A DNA stretch of 64,000 bases, from the NCBI GenBank assembly GCA_022575985.1, contig JAKSXM010000007.1, forward strand, positions 34,226,501 through 34,290,500, given 5' to 3'. The notes beneath the pieces are model-generated. The model was given only the letters and a program-made list of their open reading frames with translations, was not told the DNA's origin and searched no databases. The position numbers were made by a program, and so were the translations under genes. This DNA is from Anagrus nilaparvatae. Its lineage: Eukaryota; Arthropoda; Insecta; Hymenoptera; Mymaridae. Positions within the stretch are counted from its first letter, which is position 1; each line of letters opens with the position of its first letter. This document shows, in pieces, positions 10,201 to 21,164 of the stretch.

Positions 10201-11703
10201 AAAAAACATTTAACATTAAAATCTACATTTCATTATGGTTATCAAACATTTTTAACTAGTCCTTAGATAATCTTTCACTTCTTAAACATTAAAATCTTAG
10301 TAACTTAACTTTCAAGTCTTCCAAATTTTCTATGGACTTGATTCATCATCGTTTGACTCTAGTAGTGAAATTGCTCAGGGCCTATATACGCGCGCATCTC
10401 AATCCGCCAAATTTACACGTGCACAAGAAGAAAGATCAAGTCATCATAGTTATTACGTACCTGAGATCAACGAATGTAAAGAAGATGATGAAGAAGAAGA
10501 CAGCAATATATACACATGCAAATTTTAACATCATTGTGTTTATTTGTGTTTATTGTTTTTTGTACCTGTGATATAGTATATTACATAATATAACATTAAC
10601 ATATTTATTTTGGACTTTAAAATTTAATTTAATAAAAGTGTAAATATGATTATTCAAATTAAAATTCTATTCAAATTTTCTTTAATAATTTAATGTAATG
10701 TAAAGTGAATTACAACATCGTTAAAAATGAATAATCGTTAAAATAAATTAAAAATTAATGTAAAAGTTATATACTAATGTAATATAGTAATTGTTATTTT
10801 TTGTTGTTATTAAATATTAAAAACAAATAAGAAGACTGATAAAAGGAATCTAAAAATAAGTTTAATAAAAATATTGAATATTTTTTAATTTGAAATTTAT
10901 TAATTATTTTTTCTCTAAATTTTTTTTTGTATTTAAAAATATTTATAAAAAATGTAATTTCAATTGTAATCACAAAAAAACTGATAAAATTTATTTTTGT
11001 AATTAAGTAAAAATAAGATTTTAAATTAAGGGGCCATTCATAATAAGTCATCTATAAAATAATATTTAAATTTATAAAATCATTTTCAATTTTTGTTACT
11101 TAAATTCATTTTTCATTTTTTTCTTTGTAATGTAAACAAGTTTTTAATTAAGGGGTCATTCTAAATGTCTTAAGTAAATTTTATAAATTTTCTTTAATAA
11201 TATTTTTCTTTAATATTTTTCCAATCATTAACCCTTTCACTGCATCATTAAATCCTACACTTTTTTATTTAAATAATTATTTTTTTCCTGCATAAGTTTA
11301 ATTTTTTATATTTAAGTCTTGTATCGTAAATTTAAATATATTATTTAAACATATAAAATTGATTTAAATCTTTGGATAGCACAGAAATAATTTAAACCAA
11401 CGTGTTACCTCCAAAAGACCCAAATTTTTGAAACATTTGAATTTTTCAGAGTTAACTACTTTAAAATAAATGAATTCCAGGCTCCAAAAATTAGCTGCTA
11501 AAATATTAACATATATATTTTTTTCAACTAAAAACATTTTTGAAAAAATTTGCTGTTCAAAAAACAAAATTATATTCCAAATACCTCAAAAATTCTGTAT
11601 TATTTTACAGGAAAAATTGGGAATTTAGGGGAAACGCGTTAGTTTAAATTGTTCCTAGGCTGTTTAAAGGTTTAAATCAATGTTTTATGTTCAAATAATA
11701 TAT
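10201..11703. other. AT-rich interior, no gene seen
   Basis: Very AT-rich. Short open frames here (for example 10332-10571) have low-complexity composition and no motif. No rRNA, tRNA or repeat structure recognised. Confidence 0.5.
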
Positions 11704-11708
11704 TAAAC

Positions 11709-11985
11709 TATTAGGTTTGTGGGTTATTTAAATAAAACACTTATTTATATTTTAATATAACATTCAATGTTTATTCACGTCTAAATCCCAATCTTAATAA
11801 TCACGTCTTAATTACACTAAAATATAGTTAATAATTAGTTATTATAAAATGTCGAACACGCCGATACAATATAGAGAGAACGATGTCAATATACGACGGT
11901 TGCTATACAAGCACTGAGAACTTCGCGTCCCTTTCTTCTCCACATAGTATAAAGCGGATGTGATAGAGAGCGCCACATTCCAACA
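11709..11985 (-). repeat. 3' LTR of the copia-like element
   Basis: Direct copy of 14161-14438. Its inner edge at 11985 is followed by the purine tract GGGAGGGAG (on the - strand), the plus-strand primer site of LTR elements. Confidence 0.88.
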
Positions 11986-13794
11986 CTCCCTCCCGATCTC
12001 GAGCACATCCAACAGCTAAATACTTATCTGAAACAAAATAATCAAAAACATATCAAATGAATATTATTAGCTCATCTAAATCAAAAACACTCTTTTACAA
12101 CACACTCTAGAACACAATCTTTTTCACATCAATTTTGTGCCTAAATTTATTGCTATGACACATCTTTAACACAGACATCACAAAATTACGAGATTAAGTA
12201 ATATCATCATCGAACCAAGGAAAACAGTCGTTATTATTAGTTTCGTCTCTAAAACTTTTCTAAAATTTAATGATATTTCTCTTCTATTTTCAATCTCTAA
12301 TCTCATCTTTGATTTCCATTTCTAATCTCATTTCCCCCCTCCAATAATATTCGCTGGATTTTAAAGGTAAAGGCTGTTTTTTTTTTTTTCTATTCAAAAA
12401 CTTTTATCTAAATTAATTCTGACCTTCATTTAATCACATATAGGTATATAAAATAAGAAAATAAACTTCTAAGTAAATCAGATGAACACAAGCATGATTC
12501 TGAAGTTCATTTATGACCTCTTTTATTTCAAATATTAAGTTTTATTTACCTTGTGATATTTAAACCTTCCGACTTCTGTATCAATCAGCTGAACACAAGC
12601 ATGATAAATTTAGAAGCGAATGACCTATTTACATCCGAACACAAGATAGTATCAAAGATCACCCTTGCAGACACATAAAAAATTATGAACACATTAAAAT
12701 TTTACAGTATCTACAAACCAGCAGTGTTGAATTTAAGAAATATTTAAATATTTATAAATATTTATTCATAAATGCATTATTTTTATTCATAAATGCATTA
12801 TTTTTAAATTTTATCATCAGTCAGGTTACATAGAACAAAATATTCTAAAAATTTTTGCATTAAATTTAAGGTTAGGCATACACGCGCTCTCACACGCAGT
12901 GCACATACGTGAGCGAGCGCATATATGAACACCCCTATAAAAATTGTATGCAAATATGAGTATGGATTACATGTACATGTATCCGCTTCGAACCACTCAA
13001 GCACTTACACAAACAAATTCGCACCTCGTGAAAAAAAATTTATTCACATCAATTATGAGGGCATGTTTATTTTATATGCATGCATAATTATATATTTAAC
13101 TTTTTATACTTAAAGTATATAAAAGACAAACAATCACGCCTTATTTAATAATTTAAAAAAAATCCACACATCGAAAATTTAAATAGTTCATTTTGTGCAT
13201 GGCCCTCAAATATAGAACACATATATAAGAAAGCACACACACACATACAAAACAATGTTTCCGCATAATAAAATATCCACTCATCCTATTTTCAATTTCC
13301 ATGGTCTTTTACATGTATGTAATAAATAGTACATAAAATTAAAACACTCCGAACTCCAAAATTTAAAAAAATTATTCATATACTCTCACATACAGGACAC
13401 ATGTATATTCGAGTATTGATAACTTTCATAAATTTTAACCGCCAAAAGATAGCGACTAAAATGCGCGGCTAACATTTTATGTATATGTTACGTGATTAAC
13501 TCACACACACACACATATGCATTTATTAATACATAAAAATATTATTTTTGGCCATTAAACACACCCACACATACACATTTCTAAAATTAATTTTAATTTT
13601 AATAAATATTAATTTTTAAAAAAATTTTCCGCCATTTTAAAAAATTTTATGATAAAAAAAATTTCATTTGCACTAACATGCCTTCGGGTCGTAAACGACG
13701 GCCATTTTGTACACATTTAACAAAATAATTTCGCGTCGAAACTCGTCTACACGCGTAATAAAAAAAATTCAAAATTTTTGTTTTAAAATTTAAA

Positions 13795-13947
13795 TTAATA
13801 TTTATATCCGAAAATATAAAAAAAATTAACTTTTCTTTCTTTTCTATTTTTGCCGGCTACAAAAAAATTTGATCGATCATGCACACATTTTATTTTTCCA
13901 CTTCCGCTTCGTAAAATAAAGATCTTACCCTCTCTACCTTCAGCCAT
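13795..13947 (-). CDS. Short leader ORF in the LTR element (50 codons)
   Basis: First good ATG after the primer-binding side of the LTR element, with context AAAATGGCTG, opening MAEGREGKIF and running 50 codons to TAA. It is basic and has no recognisable domain. By position it could be the start of a gag gene left in a deletion derivative. It may not be translated. Confidence 0.25.
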   Translation of the reverse strand: MAEGREGKIFILRSGSGKIKCVHDRSNFFVAGKNRKERKVNFFYIFGYKY

Positions 13948-14144
13948 TTTTAACCTCTCTCCTTGGTTATGTGAAAAAAAAATTCACACTAAAATTTTAT
14001 TCACACTAAAACACCAAATATTTTAAATAAATAATCTTTTATTTATTTAAAAAAAATAACATCACACACCAAAATTTTCTTTTACATAAAAGAAAAGAGA
14101 GCTATTTTTATTTCACTCGCGCGTCCGCGGGGAAAGCGTGTTAT

Positions 14145-14160
14145 GCTGCGGCCCATGACC
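14145..14160 (-). promoter_or_regulatory. Primer-binding site of the LTR element
   Basis: On the - strand, GGTCATGGGCC follows the 5' LTR directly. Copia elements prime from a cleaved initiator-Met tRNA with GGTTATGGGCCCAG at this place; the match here is good but not perfect. Confidence 0.6.
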
Positions 14161-14438
14161 TATTAGGTTTGTGGGTTATTTAAATAAAAACACTTATTTA
14201 TATTTTAATATAACATTCAATGTTAATTCACGTCTAAATCCCAATCTTAATAATCACGTCTTAATTACACTAAAATATAGTTAATAATTAGTTATTATAA
14301 AATGTCGAACACGCCGATACAATATAGAGAGAACGATGTCAATATACGACGGTTGCTATACAAGCACTGAGAACTTCGCGTCCCTTTCTTCTCCACATAG
14401 TATAAAGCGGATGTGATAGAGAGCGCCACATTCCAACA
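14161..14438 (-). repeat. 5' LTR of the copia-like element
   Basis: Begins TGTTGGAATGTGG on the - strand at 14438 and is about 99% identical to the other LTR. It is flanked outside by TAAAC. Confidence 0.88.
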
Positions 14439-14740
14439 TAAACTGTGATATAAGATTTAAATATAAAAAATCAATCTTACTAATAAAAAAATACTGATAT
14501 AAAAATGTCTACAGACATTTCGGAATTAAATCCTTGAAAACTAAATTATACGATTCCTATAAATCTTAAAAAAACCAGTTTACTAAAATTATTTTAAATG
14601 ATTATTAAGGAAATTTAAACAAAATATGATATTAAAAGGAAAAAAATAATGATCTTTAAATGGTCAATTACGTTAATATCAAATATTCGTTTTGTTAATG
14701 GTTTAAAAGCAAGTTTAAAAGCAATAAAAATTTTGACACC

Positions 14741-14825
14741 GGTTTATGCCGATCGGTTCGGGGGTTCTTGCGTCATTAGGGTACAAACACACAAACAAAC
14801 AAACAAACAAATATATTTTCAAATA
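14741..14825 (+). repeat. Interspersed repeat end with (CAAA)n tail, copy 1
   Basis: TCGGTTCGG.GGTTCTTGCG and CATTAGGGTACAAACACAC, then an (AAAC)n run. The same sequence recurs at 19719-19795. The fixed core with a variable simple-sequence tail resembles the 3' end of a short non-LTR retroelement, possibly RTE type. The surroundings 14439-15113 are AT-rich without a gene. Confidence 0.5.
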
Positions 14826-15113
14826 TATAAGTAAAATAAGTAAAATTTAAAAATTATAAATGATTTATTTTTTTGTCAAAATTTTTGTGTTTATCTTAAA
14901 TTTATAAATTGTAATTAATAATTATTTTATAAAAAATTAATTCTTAAAAAAAAAAATTAAAATAAACGCGTTTTTAACAATACTTAAAAACTTTTTCTAA
15001 ATATTAATTAATAATGGCTGAAATTGATAGAAGAAATAATAAAGTAACACTCAAAAAATATTTAACATATTCAAAAATTTCGAAAAGATAATTAAAATTT
15101 ATTAAATCCAGAT

Positions 15114-15298
15114 ATTAAAATGCCAATAAATAACGCACCATTAGAAAAATTAACAACTGAATTTTCAAAAATGAAGAATAATTTATTAACTGTACTAAAC
15201 AACAATCAAACCAAAATTTCTTTTGCGATGGACGGGTGGACTGCTAGAAACGGACAATCGTACTAAGGAATCAATATCCATTTCATTGATAAAACCGA
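15114..15298 (+). pseudogene. hAT-family transposase fragment
   Basis: Translating from about 15120 gives MPINNAPLEKLTTEFSKMKN and then KISFAMDGWTARNGQSY, a TAA stop, and GINIHFIDK in the same frame. The block ..DGWTARN..SY.GI..HFID is the start of the catalytic core of hAT transposases, where the D is the first acidic residue. Only about 60 codons survive and one is a stop, so it is a scrap. No hAT terminal repeats were seen. A GATATCG-rich stretch follows (15285-15420). Confidence 0.7.
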
Positions 15299-15420
15299 TA
15301 TCGATATTATCGAAATATCGAGCCCTTTGATATCAATATCGTATCAAAAATAATATATCAATATCGTATCGATATCGTATCGTTTTTCGATAAAATATTG
15401 AAATATCGTGGAACTCTATC
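15285..15420. repeat. GATATCG-rich degenerate repeat
   Basis: Repeated TATCGATATCG-type phrases (ATATCGTATCGATATCGTAT and similar). A similar composition marks both edges of the 52083-53300 element, so this may be a related end. Confidence 0.4.
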
Positions 15421-16067
15421 TATAAACTATATATATTCGAATAGCGTTGTAAAACATTCATTTACTTATAAAATTTTAAAAACGAAGGCAAACTATATTA
15501 CATTGAAGTCGAAGTGGCATATAAAAAAAAATACTACAAGCCTTATACCAATATAGCCTAAAACATTGGTTTATAAAATAAAAGCTACAAGCCTTAAGCT
15601 TACATAGCCTAAGGCATTATTTTATAAGAAAAAATTACAAAAATTTTTAAATATATATAGTTTAACGTACGTTTTTAATAAAAATTTAACTAAGTACGCA
15701 TAAATTACATTTTAATATGGAATATAAATTACATTATAATATACACACAGACCCACAAATAAATGATAAAAAATACCATAAAAAATAAAAAAAATGAAAA
15801 AAATTTTTTTACCAGCTTCAAAAATGTTTTATAAAATTTTAAAGATACCTCAGTTTTGAATAAAAATTTCAGAGAATACGTAAAAATTAGTGCCGAATCC
15901 AATACTATGAAGTGTGATGGCAAATTTTTTTGATAGTCTCGAGATATTTCAAATTTTGTTAAAAAATTTAAAAACTGTTATTAAGTTCAAAAAAACTATT
16001 CTTTATTTTTGTGAGAGGATTGGTTTTTTTTGACCAAGAGGGCTAAAAATAATGTACACTTTGTTTA

Positions 16068-16110
16068 CTTGCTACGTTTCAGGAACCTTCTGTTCCCCTT
16101 ATCAAGCTAT
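16068..16110 (-). ncRNA. Hammerhead-ribozyme-like hairpin at the Penelope element end
   Basis: On the - strand: a GATAAG box (hammerhead consensus GATGAG), a 5-bp stem GGAAC/GTTCC around the loop AGAAG, then TGAAACG containing the required GAAA. Penelope-like elements are known to carry minimal hammerheads in their terminal regions. The one-base departure in the core and the unclear stem III mean that activity cannot be assumed. Confidence 0.35.
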
Positions 16111-16547
16111 AGAAAAATTTTTATTTATTTAATAAAAAATTATACAAATACATATATTTAACAAAAAAAAATAATAAGATCTCACCAATCAAATATAATT
16201 AGATATTTTTAAAAAATTAATTAACAATTACATGACTTATTATTTATAAGATTCTTTGGTATTTTTTAGAACAACTTGTTCTTAGTCATTGTGTATAGTG
16301 TATACTAATATACGTCTGCTTGTGTATCACGGTAATGATATTACCGTGTAATACCTATACATAAATATATTTACATAAAATAATAAGTATATCTCATGTC
16401 AGATAATAATAGTTAATAAGAAAGAGATGAACATCAGAAAAAAGAAAGAGAAAAGTTTTGAAAGAATGTATATGTTAGGGGAAAATATTGTAAATATAAG
16501 GAACTATTGAAATATTATGTTAAGATATAAATAATATTTTTTGAATA

Positions 16548-18540
16548 TTATTGAGTTATTGAAAATTTTTTTGCCACATAATTCATTAGGTTTTTAAAAT
16601 TGCTATTTAAGTATCTTGTATCTTTTTGATCATTTATAGAAAATTTATTAATTTGAATATGTAGATTTTCTGATATTCTTCTCTTGTACAAGTTTGGTTC
16701 TTTGTCTAAGATGGTTACTTTATTTAAATTGAAACCATGGCCATTTACACAGTGCTTAGGTACTACTTTATTTCTATTATTGTCAATATCTTTTTGATGT
16801 TCTTCCATTCTATGATATAATGCTCTTTTAGATTCACCTGTATATGAAGCCTGACAAATATTACATTTAAAATTGTATACAGAGTTTACATTTTCCATTT
16901 TAGGAATTGAATCTTTACCTTTGATGATATACTGACTTAACTTATTTGTGATCATAGGAATGGGAATAATATTGTTTTTTTTATATATATTTTTAAGAGT
17001 ATTGAAAAGCACTGGAACAAAAGGTAATTTGGCCTTTGGTAGTCTATTGTAAATATTAGTGTTGATATTTGAAATATAATTATCACGATTTTGGTCAACA
17101 AGATTTATATTAGTATTGTTATTATTATTACTGTTCATTTGTTTGATAGTGTGTAATCTTTTGTTAATAAATTTATTTATAAATTTATTAGGATAATCAT
17201 TCAGTAATAGTAGATTTTTGCAAAATTTTATGTTGCTATAATGAAAATTGTGTTCTTATAATTTTATAGCTCTGTCCACGAGATTATAGACAATTCCTAT
17301 TTTATGATATATGGGATGATTAGAATTATAGTTTAAGAAACGACCTGAAAAACAGGCTTTTTGATACCAATTTGTAGTAATTTTGTTATTCTTATTAATT
17401 AACAGGATATCTAAGAAATTTATTCTATTGTCTTGTTCTATTTCATATGTAAACTGAATATTTTTATTTATGCTATTAAAGGTATGTACCATATGGTTAA
17501 TTTTATTTTTTGGTATGCAACAAATAATGTCATCAACATATCTTAAGTAAAATATAGGGGTGAAGTCTAGTTTAAATAGTCCCTCTTTTTCTATATCGTC
17601 CATAACAATGTCTGCCAAAATAGGAGAAATTGCTGACCCCATGGGGGTGCCGAAAATTTGTCTGTATACTTTGTTATCATGGGTAAAGTATAAATTGTCA
17701 AAAAGAAAACTAATAATAAAAGTTACTAAATGAAAAGGTAAACCAGACTTATGATGAATATTGTTAAATCTTTTTTCCAACGATTCAATAACTTGTTCTT
17801 TAGAGATGTTGGAAAATAATGAAACAACATCTAAAGAGATTAAAATATGATCATCTGGAATAATAATGTTGGAAAGTTTTTCTTTCAACTGAAAACTGTT
17901 TTTAATATGAGATTTTGGAAGAGGTAAACAATTTTGTAAGACATTGCATATGAATTTAGATAGAAAAGAAGGTGGAGTGTTTATGTCTGAAATTACTGGT
18001 CTGGATGGTAGTTCTATCATGAAATTTTTTTTATGTGATTTTAGCAAAGCATAAAATTTTGCAAAGACAGTTTCAGTACGAGTTAGCTGAAGTTTGTGAT
18101 ATTTTTTGCCTAAGTAGTTACATTGGTTAAGATATTTTAGGATTTCATATACTGAATTTTGTAAATATTCCAAAATGATAATTCTCTGTTCATGATTATC
18201 AGTAATAAATTCATAGGTTTTGCTATCCGATAACAGGTTACTACACATTTTTTTATATGTTTTATCTTTATCTAAGCATAGAGTAACATTGCTTTTATCA
18301 GCAGAAGTAAAAAAGATATTTTTATTTTCTTTCAAGAATTTTTTTACTGAATTTATTTTATGTTTAATCATGACATTTTTTATAGGAACATGATTTTCTA
18401 TCTTTAAAGCTCTTTTAATACCATCAGTAACTTCTGATCTAATATTCCTATCAACCAAATTGTAATTGTTATTATTATTATCATTATTATTATTATTATC
18501 ATAATTGTTGTTATTCTTGTTATTCTTATTACTATTAAAA
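16548..18540 (-). pseudogene. Penelope-like RT/GIY-YIG protein, split by one stop codon
   Basis: One frame on the - strand. An Asn-rich N-terminus (from 18540) is followed by the RT (ISLDVVSLFSNISKEQV, GTPMGSAISPILADIV and the catalytic LRYVDDIICC at about 17525-17555) and INFLDILLINK. A TAA at 17256-17258 comes just after LVDRAIKL, where related proteins continue. The same frame then goes on through LLLLNDYPNKFI into the endonuclease: VYNFKCNICQASYTGE..RALYHRMEEH, a GIY-YIG domain with Y-T-G in place of Y-I-G and the conserved R and H present. Apart from the single stop the protein is intact to its end at 16548, so inactivation is recent or the stop is an assembly or sequencing matter. Confidence 0.85.
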
Positions 18541-19718
18541 GAGCTTTAAAGATAGAAAATCATGTTCCTATAAAAAATGTCATGATTAAACATAAAATAA
18601 ATTCAGTAAAAAAATTCTTGAAAGAAAATAAAAATATCTTTTTTACTTCTGCTGATAAAAGCAATGTTACTCTATGCTTAGATAAAGATAAAACATATAA
18701 AAAAATGTGTAGTAACCTGTTATCGGATAGCAAAACCTATGAATTTATTACTGATAATCATGAACAGAGAATTATCATTTTGGAATATTTACAAAATTCA
18801 GTATATGAAATCCTAAAATATCTTAACCAATGTAACTACTTAGGCAAAAAATATCACAAACTTCAGCTAACTCGTACTGAAACTGTCTTTGCAAAATTTT
18901 ATGCTTTGCTAAAATCACATAAAAAAAATTTCATGATAGAACTACCATCCAGACCAGTAATTTCAGACATAAACACTCCACCTTCTTTTCTATCTAAATT
19001 CATATGCAATGTCTTACAAAATTGTTTACCTCTTCCAAAATCTCATATTAAAAACAGTTTTCAGTTGAAAGAAAAACTTTCCAACATTATTATTCCAGAT
19101 GATCATATTTTAATCTCTTTAGATGTTGTTTCATTATTTTCCAACATCTCTAAAGAACAAGTTATTGAATCGTTGGAAAAAAGATTTAACAATATTCATC
19201 ATAAGTCTGGTTTACCTTTTCATTTAGTAACTTTTATTATTAGTTTTCTTTTTGACAATTTATACTTTACCCATGATAACAAAGTATACAGACAAATTTT
19301 CGGCACCCCCATGGGGTCAGCAATTTCTCCTATTTTGGCAGACATTGTTATGGACGATATAGAAAAAGAGGGACTATTTAAACTAAACTTCACCCCTATA
19401 TTTTACTTAAGATATGTTCTTATTAACTATTATTATCTGACATGAGATATACTTATTATTTTATGTAAATATATTTATGTATAGGTATTACACGGTAATA
19501 TCATTACCGTGATACACAAGCAGACGTATATTAGTATACACTATACACAATGACTAAGAACAAGTTGTTCTAAAAAATACCAAAGAATCTTATAAATAAT
19601 AAGTCATGTAATTGTTAATTAATTTTTTAAAAATATCTAATTATATTTGATTGGTGAGATCTTATTATTTTTTTTGTTAAATATATGTATTTGTATAATT
19701 TTTTATTAAATAAATAAA
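18533..19718 (+). mobile_element. Inverted, internally deleted copy of the Penelope-like element
   Basis: The reverse complement of the element to its left, starting 112 bp from it. 18533-19418 mirrors 17535-18420, and 19419-19718 mirrors 16121-16420. The segment equivalent to 16421-17534, which holds the catalytic YVDD, the rest of the RT and the endonuclease, is missing. In the coding part I see one base difference (Asp to Asn near 19388), so the duplication is very young. Open frame 18582-19445 gives the N-terminal RT half plus a few foreign codons. The right edge abuts the (CAAA)n repeat at 19719. Confidence 0.88.
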
Positions 19719-19795
19719 TCGGTTCGGCGGTTCTTGCGTCATTAGGGTACAAACACACAAACAAACAAACAAACAAACAAATAAATTTTCAAATA
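19719..19795 (+). repeat. Interspersed repeat end with (CAAA)n tail, copy 2
   Basis: Same sequence and orientation as 14741-14825, with one more AAAC unit. It sits exactly at the end of the inverted Penelope copy. 19796-20394 beyond it is AT-rich with no feature. Confidence 0.5.
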
Positions 19796-20394
19796 TATAT
19801 AGTATTCAGATGTATACTAGATATATACTAACGTTATAGTAATTATAAACATTAAGAATTTTTCTTATATTAATATTTTTTTGGAGAATCGACGAAAATT
19901 CTTAATTAAAATTTTTTTTTATTTTTAAACTATTTTTTTTATTCTAATTTTAACTTTTTATTATAATTTTTTTTGAACATGAATTGTAAAAAAATATTTA
20001 AAATTTTTAAAATATTTAATTTTAAAAAATATTTGATTTTAGTTTTATTAAAGTTAGAAAATAATAATATTTTTAAAAGAATCGTTTATTATTTTATAAT
20101 TAAATTTTAAAATTTATCATTCCCCCGCGCTTAAATAGTTTTACTAGGTACTAACCTCACTTAATTATGAGATCGGCCATTTGCAATTTTTCTCACTAGG
20201 ATTTCATAACTGGCTTTAGTTCAATAAAATTAATATAGACTTTCTAGATGTCGCATCGGTCACATTACCTCCCAATTATCATTTACGATATAACCCAACC
20301 ATAAAGTATATTATGAACACAAAAACGTTATCTCTTTCTGTTATCTCCTAGAGAACCTTCTGAATGAAAATGAACCCTCCTAGGAAAAACTAAT

Positions 20395-20690
20395 CCTGGA
20401 TTGTTTTTCTGGAAGTAAATATCCTAGAGATATAATTTTCATTTTTTCACCTCAACATATTTTCCGATTTTCAAAGCGGATCAAAGTAAATAAAAAAAGG
20501 AGCTCTTAAGATTAACTGAGGGGTTTCAAGGTTAAAAAAAACTTTTGTGAATAAAAATTTTCATTTTCTCAACCTCATATAGTTTCCGATTTTACAAGAT
20601 GGCGGACCAACAAGTTAAAATAAGGAATTTTCTACATTACCGGGGGGTTTTTAAGATCGAGAAAAACGATTTTATTAATAAGACTTATAA
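20395..20690 (+). repeat. Further copies of the 127-bp unit
   Basis: Two units in + orientation, each with TTTTCCGATTTT followed by AAAGCGGA (20460s) or ACAAGATGGCGGACC (20594-20610), plus ACATTACCGGGGGG. This matches the left-hand array at 9590-10200 in the same direction, not the inverted arm next to it, so the right side of the large element is rearranged. 20691-21164 holds a short match to the arm (CAGCTATGCTGCGAATT) and nothing else recognised. Confidence 0.6.
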
Positions 20691-21164
20691 ATTTTAATTT
20701 ATAAATTTTCTGTGGCTTCGCTCAGTCTCATACACACCCACGGTAATCTAATAACATCATCTCATGAGTTAATATTATTTTATCCAGCTATGCTGCGAAT
20801 TGACCACTACTTGTTTGCTGAAAAAAAAATTTTTTATAGTGGGGAAATGTCGGAAAATCATAATAGTGCAAGATACACAATTTTACACTTTGATTCAGGG
20901 AAGCCGCCAACATTTTTTATGTGCTTTTTTATGGGGGCAAGTGGAAAAAAAGAAACCATTAAGTCTCCGAAAAGTTTTGGAAAAACCGACGAAAGCATTT
21001 TTTTAAAATTATTTTTAAAAATTTGCTTTATTTGAAAGCTTGCCTGCTGTTTGTTTTTGTTTTTAAAAAACATCATCTGCAGAAGTAACAAAAACCTCGT
21101 ATCAAAGTACATAAAAACTTAGGAAATCGTTAAATCATGGATTAAATTATAGTTCCTATTTTGG

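Larger units (their letters stand above)
11709..14438 (-). mobile_element. Non-autonomous copia-like LTR retrotransposon, complete
   Basis: Two direct repeats (11709-11985 and 14161-14438, 277 and 278 bp) flank a 2175-bp interior, and the whole is bounded by the 5-bp duplication TAAAC (11704-11708 and 14439-14443). In - orientation the LTR starts TGTTGGAATGTGG and ends ACCTAATA (TA instead of the usual CA). Next to the 5' LTR is GGTCATGGGCC (14150-14160), like the copia primer-binding site for internal tRNA-iMet. Next to the 3' LTR is a purine tract GGGAGGGAG. The LTRs differ by about one base and one indel, so the insertion is recent. There is no gag, protease, integrase or RT, so proteins must come from another element. 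Confidence 0.88.
16068..18540 (-). mobile_element. Penelope-like element (RT plus GIY-YIG)
   Basis: A - strand element with a long reading frame (16548-18540) and a 3' non-coding part down to about 16068 that ends with a hammerhead-like hairpin. The RT without APE endonuclease and the C-terminal GIY-YIG domain identify the Penelope-like class. Its 5' part is cut in an Asn-rich stretch where an inverted copy begins (18533). Confidence 0.85.

Noticed and set aside
10332..10571. 79-codon + strand frame
   Set aside because: Lys-rich low complexity, no motif, no splice or codon signal.
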